Positions 11,103 through 23,330 of a stretch of DNA of 64,000 bases are shown here, piece by piece (positions within the stretch are counted from its first letter, which is position 1; every line of letters starts with the position of its first letter). The position numbers and the translations under genes are program-made. Below the pieces are notes generated by a model that was given only the letters and a program-made list of their open reading frames with translations, made no database searches and was not told the DNA's origin. Source of the stretch: Scleromitrula shiraiana. Taxonomy: Eukaryota > Ascomycota > Leotiomycetes > Helotiales > Sclerotiniaceae. The stretch is from the NCBI GenBank assembly GCA_028455995.1, contig JABELC010000006.1, positions 682,001-746,000 of the forward strand, given 5' to 3'.

Positions 11103-13302
11103 ATGTCAAGTTTCATAACCAACCTCTTCCCCTCCGTTCAGGCTGGTAAACATGAAAACATCTTACCAGTTCCTCCTCCACCTCTACATACTCGCTCAAG
11201 TCAAATTGAAGGTTTGAGCGATCGACCTAGTACTCCTATCAACAGAAACAGTTTCATTACTCCAGTTTCGACTCCACAAGGAAGTCCAAGCAAGAACCGA
11301 AATCCTCCCGGGGCAAACGAACTACCAACAGCTTTCGACAATGCCATGAAACTTACACCAGCAACTTTAGGTGGCCCAACCAAAATTGGACGTCCTAACG
11401 TTGGCACACCTTTATCCCCAGGGAAAGGTAATACATTGGCAGCAGTTGACGAGTCTTATTTTGCAAGTCCAACTAGCAACATCGATGAGAGTATTATACA
11501 AAAATCCGCAATTCCTTCAGGAAGTCCTGCGAGACGCCTAGGAAAGGAGAATAATACACCTCCGAGTTCGAGGCAGAACGAATCAACTACACAGAATCAA
11601 GCAGCAATCTCACGCCAAGAACTCTATCAGACCCGAGAGATACCTCCACCAACCAGAAGATATAATACTCAGCGCGGGTTGACAGCTGAGGAATTGGAGA
11701 TATTGCATAAACCAAATGTGAAGCGTTTGGCGAATGTTACACAACTTTGTAAGTATATGCATATTTATGGTAGCACATATACGTTTACTAATGATTGGCA
11801 GACTTTCTTGATTACTATTTCGATCTTCTAAGTTATGTTGGTGCACGTCAAAACCGACTCAATCATTTCAAGGCAGAATATCCTACTCCTCCAACGACTC
11901 CTGAAGAAACATATAATCCCGTTTGGCAGAAATATACTGGTAGAGAGCGTGCCAATTTGCGAAAACGTCGAGTTCGTCTTCGCCAAGGCGACTTTCAAAT
12001 TTTGACACAAGTTGGACAAGGTGGTTATGGACAGGTCTTCTTAGCCCAGAAGAAAGATACCAGAGAAGTCTGCGCGTTAAAGGTTATGAGCAAAAAGCTA
12101 TTATTTAAGCTTGATGAGGTTAGACATGTCCTTACGGAACGTGATATTTTAACCAATGCGAAGAGTGATTGGCTTGTCAGATTGCTCTATTCTTTCCAAG
12201 ACGAAAAGAGTATTTATTTAGCAATGGTAGGTTATTTCGATTAGAATGGAGAGAAATCTACTAACTTGTATCAGGAATATGTCCCTGGTGGAGATTTCAG
12301 AACTTTGCTCAACAATACTGGCGTTCTAGCTAATCGACATGCACGATTTTATATTGCTGAAATGTTTTGCTGTGTAGATGCTTTACATCAACTAGGCTAT
12401 ATTCACCGAGATCTCAAACCCGAGAATTTCTTAATTGATTCTACGGGCCATGTCAAACTTACAGATTTTGGACTTGCTGCTGGTTTTCTTGCTCCGGGGA
12501 AGATCGAATCTATGAGAGTAAAATTAGAGAAGGTTGGAGAGACATATGTTCCATTTGGTAAACCGATTGAAGAACGTAGTGTTGCAGAACGACGAGAAGG
12601 TTACCGATCATTAAGAAGTAAAGATGTCAACTACGCCAAGTCAATTGTTGGCTCTCCCGATTACATGGCTCCTGAAGTTTTAAGAGGTGATGAATACGAT
12701 TTCTCGGTCGATTATTGGAGTTTGGGCTGTATGCATTTTGAGGCTTTGACAGGTTTTCCCCCATTTGCTGGTTCAACCGTTGATGAAACATGGAAGAATT
12801 TGAAACATTGGAGAGAAGTTTTGAAGAGACCAGTTTGGGAAGATCCAAATTACTTCATCAGTAACCGTACCTGGAACTTCATCACTAGGTAATTTTGCCC
12901 CTCGTCTATTCATCTGATTCTCTACTAATTTGGCATAGTTGCATTACTTCAAAGTCTAAGCGCTTCTCCAACATTCAAGAAGTCTACAGCCATCACTACT
13001 TTGCCGAAGTCGATTGGAACACACTTCGTAAACAGCGTGCTCCATTTGTTCCTGAACTAGATTCTGAAACAGATGCCGGTTACTTCGATGATTTCAGTAA
13101 TGAGGCTGATATGGCCAAGTACAAAGAAGTTCATGATAAACAAACTGCTTTGGAAAATATGGCTGACAGAGAAGATCCAATGAGCAAGAATTTATTCGTC
13201 GGTTTTACTTTCAGACATCGAAAACCAAATGCCGATGAGGATGGGAAATCAAGTCCTAGAAAAGCGATTGCTACTGACGGGACTTTTGGCACGATGTTGT
13301 AA
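11103..13302 (+). CDS. dbf2: Mitotic exit / septation NDR-family kinase Dbf2 (Sid2/SidB)
   Basis: Serine/threonine kinase of the NDR/LATS group, the terminal kinase of the mitotic-exit/septation-initiation network, acting at spindle pole bodies and the septum with a Mob1 partner. Four exons (11103-11748, 11802-12226, 12275-12888, 12939-13302) join in phase to 682 aa. Residues 1-210 are a Ser/Pro-rich disordered region. About 216-275 form the basic Mob-binding helices (YFLDYYFDLLSYVGARQNRL). The kinase domain starts near 280 with the loop GQGGYGQV, Lys309, HRDLKPEN with Asp403, DFG with Asp421, and an NDR-type insert before the activation loop SIVGSPDYMAPE. The C-terminal extension holds a hydrophobic-motif segment (LFVGFTFR). 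All catalytic residues are present. Cot1/Cbk1 is ruled out by the N-terminus and the activation-loop sequence. Confidence 0.95.
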
Positions 13303-15445
13303 TGTAGTTGTGGTTGGTGATAAAAGTAAGTATTGATCTTGAAGATTATACTGACTTACATTCGTTTCTTCATTTCTGTTGTTTTGATTTTAGGGGATAT
13401 TATGATGATGATCATGATCATGATGGGACGAGCGCAGGGAATGGATGCGCTGGCTTGGGAAGGAATGGGATGGACTGGAGGATATGGAATGGCATGGATG
13501 GATGGATGGGTTTGGGGAGTAGAGGAGCATTACAGATGGTATATCTGTGGGGCGTGGCGTTGACCATTGGTGTCAAAATTACTTGCTTTTTTCATCTTGT
13601 TTTGCAATCGCGATGTAAAGCGAGCTCTTTGTTTCTTTTGCGTGTTTGAACCACTGTCTCCATTTCTGCTCTGCGAGTTTTCTTTCTCGCAATAAACAAC
13701 CTCTGCATCCATATTCACCTACTGCTATTGTATTGCATTTCTTGGGAGCAATAATACAATAAGCATGAATGAAGCAAGGGAATAGAAAGAAGAGGAAGGG
13801 AAAGGAGAGAGAATAAGAAAAAGATTACAATAGCAGCTGTAATAGTAGAACCTTCAAATATACAATTTTGTTAACCTTACAGTGAGTTCGACATGATACT
13901 TTTTATTCCTAATCTTAAGTTATTCCATCTGTACATATGAACGTGCTCCAGCTGGGGATCATGGAAAAGGAGTAAATAATTTTTCATACATCGCACTACC
14001 CCACCATACAATAGTATATCATGGATATAGATGCCGATTGGTATACCTCGCCGCATACACACATGAATTGATAAGCTTATCCCAAATCTACCCCCCTCCT
14101 ATCTACCTATTTACTCTATATATAACTCGAGCCGCGAATCGCGATGCCGCCAACTCGGAGTCCAACTCACCCATGCGAAGATAAACGAATGAGTGGGTGA
14201 ACCATTCTGTCGGGTCCTGTTTCTTGCTGGTTTGCAAATGATGACTGGTTGCTGTTGGTTGGTTTTTCTCAGATATATTTCGGATTTGGTGATGGTATAT
14301 TACAAATGTATATTTGTTGTGTTATGTTATGTTATGTTGGTGAGTGGATATATCGTGTGTAAGTAGGTATAAGTATGTAGATGGGATGAGATATAATGAA
14401 GCTCTTCTTCTCTCTCTCTCTCTCTGTCCCACTATCTTATTCATTCGATTTATTTTTTCATATTTCGTTAAGACACTGGTTGTGTTACCGTTTGTTTAAT
14501 TATAACTTATCGACTTTAATTATATATAATACTTGTCGTATTTGAGGTTTTTGGTTGAGCCATTCTGAGGTTACCTGGATACTTGCTTGCTTAGTTGATT
14601 GGTGTCACTCTTGCTGGTTCGCTCAGCCTTATTTTGATGACTAGAGAATAACAAGTCAGCTGGGGAATAAGTAAGTGTTTATCTTTGTATTTCATCTCTT
14701 TTCTTTTCCTCCCCGTGACTGCTGGTACAGGAAAAGTAATATTCTCCAGCAATGGCGAGGCGTAGAGTGGCGTCCACCGGAGATCTTTAACTGTGAGAGT
14801 TATTTATATTAGAAGCTTATGTTCTGACCTTGAGATATCTGAATACTGGCTGACATATGATGTAGATAACACTTTTTTTCTATTTTATCCCGCGCATATA
14901 CTTGTACTATGTCAAAACATATCAAGTTCATCAAATCGGCAAATCCACACTCATTCTCGCTCTTATTGAGAAGCAGGGAGATTAGTTATGTGAAATCGAT
15001 CGAGATCAAAACATATAGCATGTCGATCAAAGGAAAAATACTGCATCTCCGTGAGGTATTCGGATGGGCGCGAAGCGTTTGGGGGAGATTTAGGAGATGG
15101 AGGATGGAGGTTGAGGTTGCTCGTGAGTTTTCTTTTCTGTTTGTTTTTTTGTTGTTGAGGTTTCATAAAAGAAAGAAATGGCAGAGGGACAGATGAATGA
15201 CATGGAGTGAAGTAAAGATGATGTGCTGATTGGAAACGAAATTTTGATGTATAGGAAGAAGAAGAGCGGAGAGATATGACACTTATTTGGTTGAGGATGA
15301 TATGTGGTAATTTTGATGGGACTGGGAAATCGTATCTGCTTGAACTTTTTTGTATATGACGCTGCTGCTGACTAGATAAGAGAAGGCAAGGTGGCTGATG
15401 CGAGGAGTTAATATCGAACTTTAAGAGGACTTGAAAGTTACGAGT
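13303..15445. other. Gene-free stretch downstream of dbf2
   Basis: It starts with the dbf2 3' UTR. GGATGG and GATGAT simple-sequence tracts at about 13400-13510 create Met/Gly-rich open frames that are not taken as genes. A (CT)n run occurs at about 14405-14426 and a TATGT pentamer run at about 14320. No conserved protein is seen on either strand. Confidence 0.5.
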
Positions 15446-16618
15446 CTACGACTGTATATTTTGGAGAAATCGCTGGTGGCACTTGAAGTATAACGGAGAG
15501 GGTTGGATATTCCGAAAGTTTTCATCGGTGTTGAATGATGCCCTCAGATGTAACAATTGAGCTCTGGAGGAATTCGATACAAACCACCGACTAATGACGA
15601 GAAGACTTAGCCGTGAAGTTGGGTAAAGTGTCATGATTCCAAGAAGCATGGTTAACTTGATCTTCGGCGAGAATAAAACGGTTGGGTAGATATGTAATGG
15701 AACTGGAAGTAGTAATTCGTCCAGAATAACGATGACATGGTATTGCAATCAACTTCCTATTACTTGTTAGGACAACCATGTTTTATTTGCTCCGTTGATT
15801 GATCTTAAATGGAGGGTAAAGCTTATGAAATTGTTGCTCTCGATGGCAGCAGTGATACCCCAAAGCAGGGATAATATAAACCCATCTTTGCGCTACCACT
15901 TCTCTGGTCAACAATCCTTCTTGTTGCCTATTACAAGTCGTACCAACCCTGCTACATCTAGATACCGCCTCGACTAATTCCATCTCTAATTCTTGATTCA
16001 GTACGAATTGTACGAATCGGTTACCTGCTAGGGGTATTCATCATCCTGAGAAGAAGTTTATCTTCCACTTCTTCATGATCATCATGATTTATACCGTCTC
16101 CAATGCATTGACACTCTTCCAGCTCTGACTCACACCCATCTCGATTGATCTTCACAATTCGAGCACCTCCGAGCATTCTGCGTTCTATGCTATGATGTGG
16201 CATCGTAGCAGCCTTCTTATCGCGCTCCAGCATTCTCTTCTCAAGTCTCGTGAGCTTTATTTGAAGATGTATCAGAATTGCATTATGATTTAAATCAAAC
16301 CTTCGCGCAACAATGAAATCTTGGTGGGTATTTAGAAATCGTGAAAGCTGTGGGATACCAGCTGGAAAATGCTCCCCTACATGTGGTCAGCAAATGTAAG
16401 CCGGAAAGCATCGAATATACTTAGCGACGCAAAATACTCATTGTACAAGTGAGGTCTTTGATTCTATCGTAGCCATATTTTCTCTTCAGCATCTCCTTTC
16501 CCCCGTTGGTCATGGAAATTGGAGTTGGTGAGCTGAATCTGCGAGTGATGTTACGCCATACTACTTCAAATCCATGAGCTCCCTGTACGATGGCCTTTGC
16601 ATAGATATGAGTTAGCAT
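15446..16618 (-). pseudogene. Decayed DUF6594-like gene
   Basis: Minus-strand fragments resemble the fungal DUF6594 family, membrane-anchored proteins of unknown function. The core at about 16021-16380 reads AGIPQLSRFLN..QDFIVARRFDLNHNAILIHLQIKL, matching the family's start (Ser-x-Phe near the N-terminus, RRF, then a helix rich in LQ and L..LE). An upstream fragment at 16421-16618 ends at a TAA exactly where a donor would be expected; the local sequence CTAAGTATA looks like a damaged GTAAGT. Downstream the frame stops at 16021, and the C-terminal membrane segments typical of DUF6594 are not visible. It could also be a divergent gene whose splice sites were missed. Confidence 0.5.
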
Positions 16619-17509
16619 TTCTTCTCACGGCTTGAAAGGAAATTCCTTCATTCACCTTCAGCATGGCCGGTTTCACAATTTGAGTCTCCAACCAAAGCTT
16701 CTTTTGTGTTTGAGAGCGGATTATCAATGCCTAGATGGGTTCAATCTTGCAAAGGAGTCGTCCGCTGAATCTCAGTCACATCAACACTGTTGGAATCAAG
16801 ATCAAAACATGTAGACACCTTGCGGACTGAATGAGGACTCTCCGCGATAGCTTCAATATCAAGCTCCATATCTGCGTAATTAGTACGTACAAAAAACGAA
16901 GCCATAGATAGGCTTCATAGCCTTTATACCAAAGCCAGCATCTGTAATTCAAAGAACTCCAAGATATGGCCCCAAATCTCTCCTCTCATTAGGCTCCAGT
17001 GCAGCAAAGCCAGCATCTGCAATCCAACTACTTCGAGGCTGAGCATCTTACAATTTTCATATGAGAAAATGCGATACTACCACACCATCAGCGTTGAGGG
17101 CGATGAATATACGTCGACTCTTCTGCATACTGCAACTTCCATCGAGGTTTAGACCTCAAAATACGCCCGACTTGAGCGTGAGTATATGCAAGTAAACAAT
17201 TGCGGTAATGCTATTCGTAGCAAAATGATATCGAGGTCGTAAACTTCATATTTTCATTAATTACTATTAAGGACCTAGTAAATGCCGAAGCGGGTATCAC
17301 TTAACATAAACATAAAATAACATATATCTCCAGCCGTAACATCATCGCATCCGATCCGAATCCGATCCCAGTCCAAGTCCATACCAAATCCATCCCATCT
17401 CCGCCCCCTTTACCCACGCCAAAAACACACCCGAAAAAGAACCAAACCAAACCAAATTAAAGCAAAACGAAATATACAAATCCTTTCATATTTCCACCAA
17501 ACCCTCAAG
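16619..17509. other. Intergenic, no gene seen
   Basis: No protein-like frame with an identifiable relative is seen. The right part (about 17330-17500) is a C/A-rich tract with repeated ATCCGATCC- and AACCAAACC-like motifs, downstream of the next minus-strand gene, and probably holds its 3' UTR. Confidence 0.45.
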
Positions 17510-20500
17510 CTAAACCCTTAACACAACACCGTACCCCAAAGCCCCCGCTTCTCGAATCGTACAAGCTAAACATCCCCTTCCCCTTCTACTGATCAGTGCG
17601 TTCCAGCCTCTTTCCGCACAAATGGCTCTTGCTAGCATTTCAGTATCACTTCCAAATCCATGGTTTTTACTTGCTAAAATTCCATTTCCATTGGCGCTTA
17701 TGTTCAGACTCATACCGTTTGATTTCTCATTCCCGTTTTCAACTACTTTGGATTCATTTTCTTCTTCAGGTGGGGAAGGTGGTAAATCGGCCGTTGTACA
17801 GTCAATGATTAGAATCTTGGGGATGTTACTCGTTGTGGTATGAGTAGTAGATTGTAGAGGTGGGGAGCCCGATGAAGGGGATACGGGTGGGGAGAGGAGG
17901 AGGGATGAGAGGGATCTGGAAGCCGGAGAGGAGAGGACTTGATGAAGGGGTAGGAATGTATATGTAAAAGCTTTGTGAAGGGGGTGGCCTATTTGTATGT
18001 TAGTTCTACTTGGTATTCTTAAGAGGGATAAAGGGGAAAATAGTATTCACCTATCGAGAGATCTTGAAACGCCGCAGTAATATCATCATCTTGAGATTGA
18101 AATAGCGGACTTGTGGGGGATTTTAGTGCATCGAGGTTGTGAGACGTGATACATGGGTGTGCAGTAACAAAGTGAACATCATGAGTGAGAGCGACGTTAA
18201 TTTCTCTTTTTTCATCACCGTCGAGATCCATGAGGAACCTCATCATTGCCGAATATGTTTTGATGGCCGGTGCTACCGAGACTTCGGTTGACGGAGTAGG
18301 CTTTTCTCCAGTAGGTGTTGTTTCATCTGAGTCAATGGCAAAGAGATCCAATGATTCAAAGATAACTGATGGTGGGTTAGGAGTAGGGGTGTCGCGTATA
18401 GTAATGAAATCACCAGGAAGTATGGATGAGGGATCAGCCCCACCGATTACGCTTCCATCTCTTTCAACCAATGCTTTCTGCCATATCCGGGGTTTCTCTG
18501 CGCTGGGGTCAACTATATTGGTGGTTAGTTTTAGAAGACAGAACGGGGGAAGTAGAAGCAAAATTTCTAAGTGTCACAAAACATACTTTCGTAGGAAGCT
18601 GTATCGACGTCAATGTTCACCCATCCTTCACGAGCAATTCCTCGAGGCTTAACATCTGATGAAATCCAGCCCATACATTCAAAAGAATTTCTTCCGGCAG
18701 CCAAAACTCGGCCGACAATACAAGCAGTGCTCCAGAAACTTCGCTCAGAGAAAAAGAATCCCCCATAGAGGTTAGCTTCTTCTCCTAGTTTCTTGATGGC
18801 TTCGTCGTCATTTTCTAGTAGCGTTGAGATCAAAAAATGGCTTAAACCTTCGCCAGGAAGTATCAGGCCACTGATGTACGAGTTCGACAGCCAGCCTGAT
18901 GAATGCACTGGTGTTGATAACCTCTGTACCGATCTTGATAATCCTCTCCGAGGTCCTGTGGGTCGTTGGCCCGTGAAGTAGGACGACTTTTGCGTTGAAA
19001 TGGATAATGGAGTTCCAGATGCGGGGGTATCAAAAGTGCTATGAGATATGTTGATATCATTCGTCGCTATTTTAACGGCTAAATTGTCAAAATTAGGCCA
19101 TCTTAGCTTTCTCGCAAAGTGAAGAAGTCCTGACAGTTGCCGGATTTCATCCCTTCCTTTGAATTGGTATGTCTCAAGACGATCACTGGCGGAAGTATTT
19201 TCCGTAGTAGTAGATGCCCCAGTTAATGTCGCCAACCACCCGGAGGCCTTCTTTTCGGGAATAATCTCAGAAACGCTGTGCTCCACCTGAATGTTCTCGA
19301 GCCAACACCGAGCTAATATGAGGGCCCATTTCAAACTTGCCGTCATGTTCTTTTCGAATCTCTTGACTTCGGCAGGCTTGGCGGGCTCAAGACCAGGATC
19401 GATATTCTGAGAGATCGTATCAAGACGCATTAATAACTCACATGAAAGTAGTATCTGTAGCAAAAGCCAATATTTCTGAGCACCTGACTCGTGCACAATC
19501 TCGCTATTTATAGCAACATCATCCTCCGGATCACCTTCTAATGGTTGACCCCATAGTATCTGACCAAGACGAATCCTCCACTCAACAAGACTAAAGTCGA
19601 CCCAGATGTTAGGTTCGGCTAAAACTTTCACAAGAACTTCAATCTGAACTTGCAAGCTATAAGGGTCTTCAGTGTCAGTAACCCTCGAGGGAGGAAATAA
19701 TATTTGAGTAAACAATTCTGTGTATAATTCGACTGTGGGTCGTCTATGCTTAGAAGGGTCCTCGTGGTACGCAATACCAACATTTATGAGGTGCTCGTGA
19801 ATGGTAGGTTCGTCGAGAGGTCTTATACCGTCCTTGCCATTGAGAAATCTTCTTCGTCGTTCAAGCAACGACTCAGAACCAGCATCAGGTAGTGTTTCTT
19901 CTGGCTCTTGAAGTGCATCAGCTACACCCAATTCTAACGCCGCCTGGTAGCCTACAGTTCCCCTTTCGATACCTTGCATGCTGAGCATATTTGGACGTTC
20001 GCGACATCGTGGCATGAAATAAGCTCGTTGCTTTTCATGATTTTTCACTGCCTCCAGCTTAATCGGAGCCTCTCTAGTGATGTGCGGCCATGCTGTGACA
20101 CAACCCCAAGCTTTGTCCTGGATTTGCAGATGGTCTGATAAATCCCGTATTTTAACATCTAGATCCCATGGAAATGCCACTGAGGGGTGTGGTGCGCCAG
20201 TATGATGCCCTTCGGAGCGTGCATAGAATTGAGGGGCACCGGAGAATAGCCCATGCAAGTCTTCAATAGTAAGGGGGAATATGATCCTGTCGAGTTTCTT
20301 CGCCGCCCTAATGGATAGTGACTCTGACCATTCAGGCTCTTTCGATGAAGGCGGTGGTGGGGGAAGAGGTTTATTGTGATTAGACATAGGACTTGAAGGT
20401 TTGTTAGGTGGGGCTGGAGTTGTCGTCACTGTCTGAGGCTAAAGCAGATGATATATAATCAGTAATCTTTCAACGGCGAATAGAATGAAAGCACGCGCAC

Positions 20501-20702
20501 AATCAAATGCAAGGTGGGAGCAGTCATTTACCACGGTTCGATATTTCCTTAGTTTGCTCCGAGATGAAAAGGTAGATGCTTTAAGAAGGTTACGGAGGTA
20601 GTTGCGTTTTGATTTTCTTCTTTGTACCTTCTCAGGGTTGACCATTCGATTATCATTCTGACTTTCTGTTCGATGCTTCAACAATGAAGAAAGGGAAGGC
20701 AT
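17510..20702 (-). CDS. Uncharacterised conserved-looking fungal protein, four exons, 985 aa
   Basis: Not assigned to a named family. Four exons join perfectly in phase: 20532-20702, 18587-20432, about 18051-18512, and 17510-17988. Introns have donors GTAAAT, GTATGT and GTGAAT and acceptors CTCAG, ATATAG and AAATAG. The N-terminus MPSLSSLLKHRTES is followed by a basic stretch and a Pro-rich linker. The central part (about 75-615) is globular and helical, with no membrane segment (for example EPNIWVDFSLVEWRIRLGQ). The C-terminal exon encodes a Pro/Ser-rich linker, a hydrophobic strand (KILIIDCTT) and a terminal module with RGRGCLACTIREAGALGYG. Without the last exon the frame would stop at about 18019, giving a shorter protein. 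Cytosolic or nuclear location is inferred from the lack of a signal peptide. Confidence 0.75.
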
Positions 20703-21527
20703 CTTTGAGAATGAGAGGGGAAAATGCTGCGTGGAAATAGATTAAAGGTCATCAGATCGATCAGCATGCAGCAAACGGAATAGGTATAGCAAAGAATATA
20801 AGTAAGAAGCAATAGAATTGAATACAAAAGAGGAGCAGGGACCAGTTAACTTGACGACCCTTATGCGGCCAGCTGCAGTCATGTAGAGTAATAACAATAG
20901 CCTTGCAGGAGGGTAACCAAACAAGTGCCTGTGGACTCTTCAGATGGATATGGGCAGAAGTACAAGGACGGGATTTACGTTGGTTTTGTATGTATCCTTT
21001 ATGTACGTATAGAGATAGTGAATAGTGAGATACCCAGGCTGTATATCGTATCCGTGGATTGTGCTGAAGACACGAAGAAATGGAATGGAACAAAATGAAA
21101 GATGGATAACGAAATGCTCGATGAACGAGAGATAATTTCATTAATCGGGATATTTCTCCTCTCCCGGCTACTGTACCAAAATCCTGCCGTAGGAATAGTT
21201 TTCTAATGATTATATGTAATTAGGTATTGTTTCTTTCTGGAGTAGCTATTACCTTAGCTAATTGTATTTGGTACTGGTGTTAGATACAAATACCGGTGAG
21301 ATACGTCTAGGTATGAGACTTATGAGACTATGAGTGAGGTTTTCCAAGGAATAGCACTTGAGAATCTGCGCGACGGATAATAAATTAATTTGCATGGCGA
21401 GCAAGGGTTAAAAAATGATGGCGCATGAAGGTCTAGAAGTGGAGTGACGTGTTTGAAAAGCTAAAAGGGATTGAAAACATGAGGTGAGGAGTAGGCACGT
21501 AGTAGGAGTACCGGTAAGAGTTGTGGT

Positions 21528-21555
21528 GAAAGAAAGAAAGAAAGAAAGAAAGAAA
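21528..21555. repeat. (GAAA)n microsatellite
   Basis: About seven tandem GAAA units are read directly. Confidence 0.85.
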
Positions 21556-21720
21556 AGGTGGGAAAGGTGTGCATCACCGCGTTTGGTAAACTTGGTGGGG
21601 TTAATTTGATAGATTTGGTAATTGCCTGCTTTTTTGAATTGTCAGCTTTTTGACTCTCAGCTCTTTCCCTGGTCTTTGGATCTTGTGTTGTGTGGTTCGG
21701 AGATTCTCGTCCTGTTCTAT

Positions 21721-21758
21721 CTTGGACCTTAGACCTTAGACCTTAGACCTTGGACCTT
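21721..21758. repeat. Heptanucleotide tandem repeat
   Basis: Five consecutive copies of a 7-bp unit, TTAGACC or TTGGACC, are read directly. The unit is not the fungal telomere repeat TTAGGG. Confidence 0.85.
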
Positions 21759-21868
21759 GTTCTAGTTTTGGTTCTTGACCGTGTTTTGAAAATATGTTGT
21801 ACCAAGCTTATTGTCACGAATATTCTCCGATATTCGACGTCGCGTTTTTGTTACTTTTGTTGCTGTTG

Positions 21869-22192
21869 TTATTGTTTCCGGAAACTTGCCTCGATAAGGT
21901 GTTTCATGAATGAGCGAGGGGAATATGTGTAACCAAACCAAATATTCTTCATTTGAGGTTTATCTAGGCTCAGCTGACTGACATTTGAATGGACGCCCAC
22001 TCTCACGAACTCCTTGTTATTCACGGATCTATCCGCATCTAGATATCTAAGTGGATTCCACGGAATAATGCTGATGTTATAGGTGCTAATGATCAGATAT
22101 TGAGGGTCATTGTCTAAGAATGCAATATAAAAATGGCATGGTTCAACAGTTTGAGAGCATTTTTTGAAACGATCTTTCTCAGCCTCGAGCAT
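21869..22192 (-). CDS. Small hypothetical ORF, 107 aa
   Basis: ATG-initiated frame (MLEAEKDRFKKCSQTVEPCH) with protein-like composition (segments FYIAFLDNDPQYLIISTY and MKNIWFGYTYSPRSFMKH). No family is recognised, no splice partner was found, and it lies downstream of the dynein light chain gene on the same strand. It may be a small gene, the last exon of a gene, or a remnant. Confidence 0.35.
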   Translation of the reverse strand: MLEAEKDRFKKCSQTVEPCHFYIAFLDNDPQYLIISTYNISIIPWNPLRYLDADRSVNNKEFVRVGVHSNVSQLSLDKPQMKNIWFGYTYSPRSFMKHLIEASFRKQ

Positions 22193-22548
22193 CGGATTTT
22201 ACCCAGGTATGTACCTTGACCAAGATCTTCTCCACTCATTGCGTTCCTCTGATACCGAAATAACCTAATTCCTTCATGTTCACCCTCATGTTGATCAATG
22301 CTCTAACATCCAATATCATTTCAACTATTACGGAAAGAGGCTTCACGACCAGAGAAGCCAAATCTCGAGACACACCGCCTCAAACTGAACCACATATCAA
22401 TATATGAATAGAGATGATCAAACTTTGTGTGATTAATGCCATTAAGATTTTGCCGTGTCCAAATGCTAACGCCCCGAAAATGCTCCTTGGGTATTGAACG
22501 CCGTACCACACCGAGATTTGTAAAAAAAATTCCTGTTTATCTCCCTCC

Positions 22549-23097
22549 CTAGGCCGGTGGTGTTTCGTGGACAACGATAAGTATGTATTTTGGGTCTGGG
22601 ACAATCACGAGTTCGTGTTTCTTCGTTCGAAGTCGTAGTAGTTTGACTTCGTCCTATATGTTTATATTAGCTTGAGCTGAAGTATAATGATAACTAAACC
22701 ATGGGATTACCTCTACATCCAGTCCATGGACTAGTACACCTGCGGCATTCACGAATTTCCATACCATAGAAGCCAGCTCCTCAATGCCTTGATTGTCAGT
22801 GTTGGCCCCCGCGGTAGATTCTTCGGTTGTGCCAGATCCAGCAACACCAATACTATTTGATCTCCCAACTGTAGATGCTACAGAGGGCGCACGAAAGGAT
22901 GAAAAGGTTCCAGAATTCTGTATAATCGTTCCGCTCGAAGTCTCAAGAACCAACGTCGCTTGAACACCAGGTTTCTTGGATAGTCGTGCTAAAGTTTCTG
23001 CCAGTGCCTCCGCGCCATTACCCTTCGAAAAGTGTCAGCAGACAGGAAATTGTGCACTCGTAATTTGCAGATAACATACGGTAAGTTGGTCCGTCAT
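22549..23097 (-). CDS. Roadblock/LC7-type dynein light chain
   Basis: Light chain of the Roadblock/LC7 family, a homodimer-forming subunit of cytoplasmic dynein that binds the intermediate chain. Three exons (23080-23097, 22711-23022, 22549-22653) are all in phase 0 and give 144 aa. Exon 1 encodes only MTDQLT. The family fold is visible in LARLSKKPGVQATLVLETSS, the later hydrophobic segment VWKFVNAAGVLVHGL, and the diagnostic C-terminus DEVKLLRLRTKKHELVIVPD followed by a YILIVVHE strand. A Ser/Thr/Gly-rich insert (about 45-85) makes it longer than animal LC7 (about 96 aa), as in other filamentous fungi. It is divergent from IPI1. Confidence 0.9.
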
Positions 23098-23330
23098 TTG
23101 CGCCACGGTTGCGTTGCTACTTCGAGAGGTGGTTTGTGTTCGCGTGCTGAACAACTTTTAAAGCTTTGAGAGCTTTGGAGGTGTAAACAGGACGATAACA
23201 AAAATTGCAGGGGTAGTAGGTGGTAAATTCCGCCACTATTTCGGCTATAGAACTTTTTTTTAATTCTGGTTCATCGAGAAAATTCCAGAGTTTAAGATAA
23301 CTTTGTAACAATTCATTGAATTTGCTTGCC
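23098..23330. promoter_or_regulatory. Divergent promoter dynein light chain / IPI1
   Basis: Only 233 bp separate the two start codons (minus at 23097, plus at 23331), so both 5' UTRs and promoters must overlap or abut. A minus-strand open frame across the gap (MASKFNELLQSYLK..) runs antisense into IPI1 and stops before the light-chain ATG; it is taken as chance. Confidence 0.65.

Larger units (their letters stand above)
20703..21868. other. Upstream region of the 985-aa gene
   Basis: Promoter and 5' UTR side of the minus-strand gene. It holds a (GAAA)n microsatellite at 21528-21555 and a heptamer repeat (TTAGACC-like) at 21721-21758. Open frames of up to 126 codons are Ser/Leu/Tyr-rich and unconvincing. 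Confidence 0.5.

Noticed and set aside
13308..13649. Met/Asp/Gly-rich frames downstream of dbf2
   Set aside because: They are translations of GATGAT and GGATGG simple repeats in the dbf2 3' region.
18185..18652. 155-codon plus-strand frame
   Set aside because: It is antisense to exons 2 and 3 of the 985-aa gene and crosses its intron.
21721..21758. TTAGACC heptamer as an interstitial telomere repeat
   Set aside because: The unit is not TTAGGG and has only five copies.
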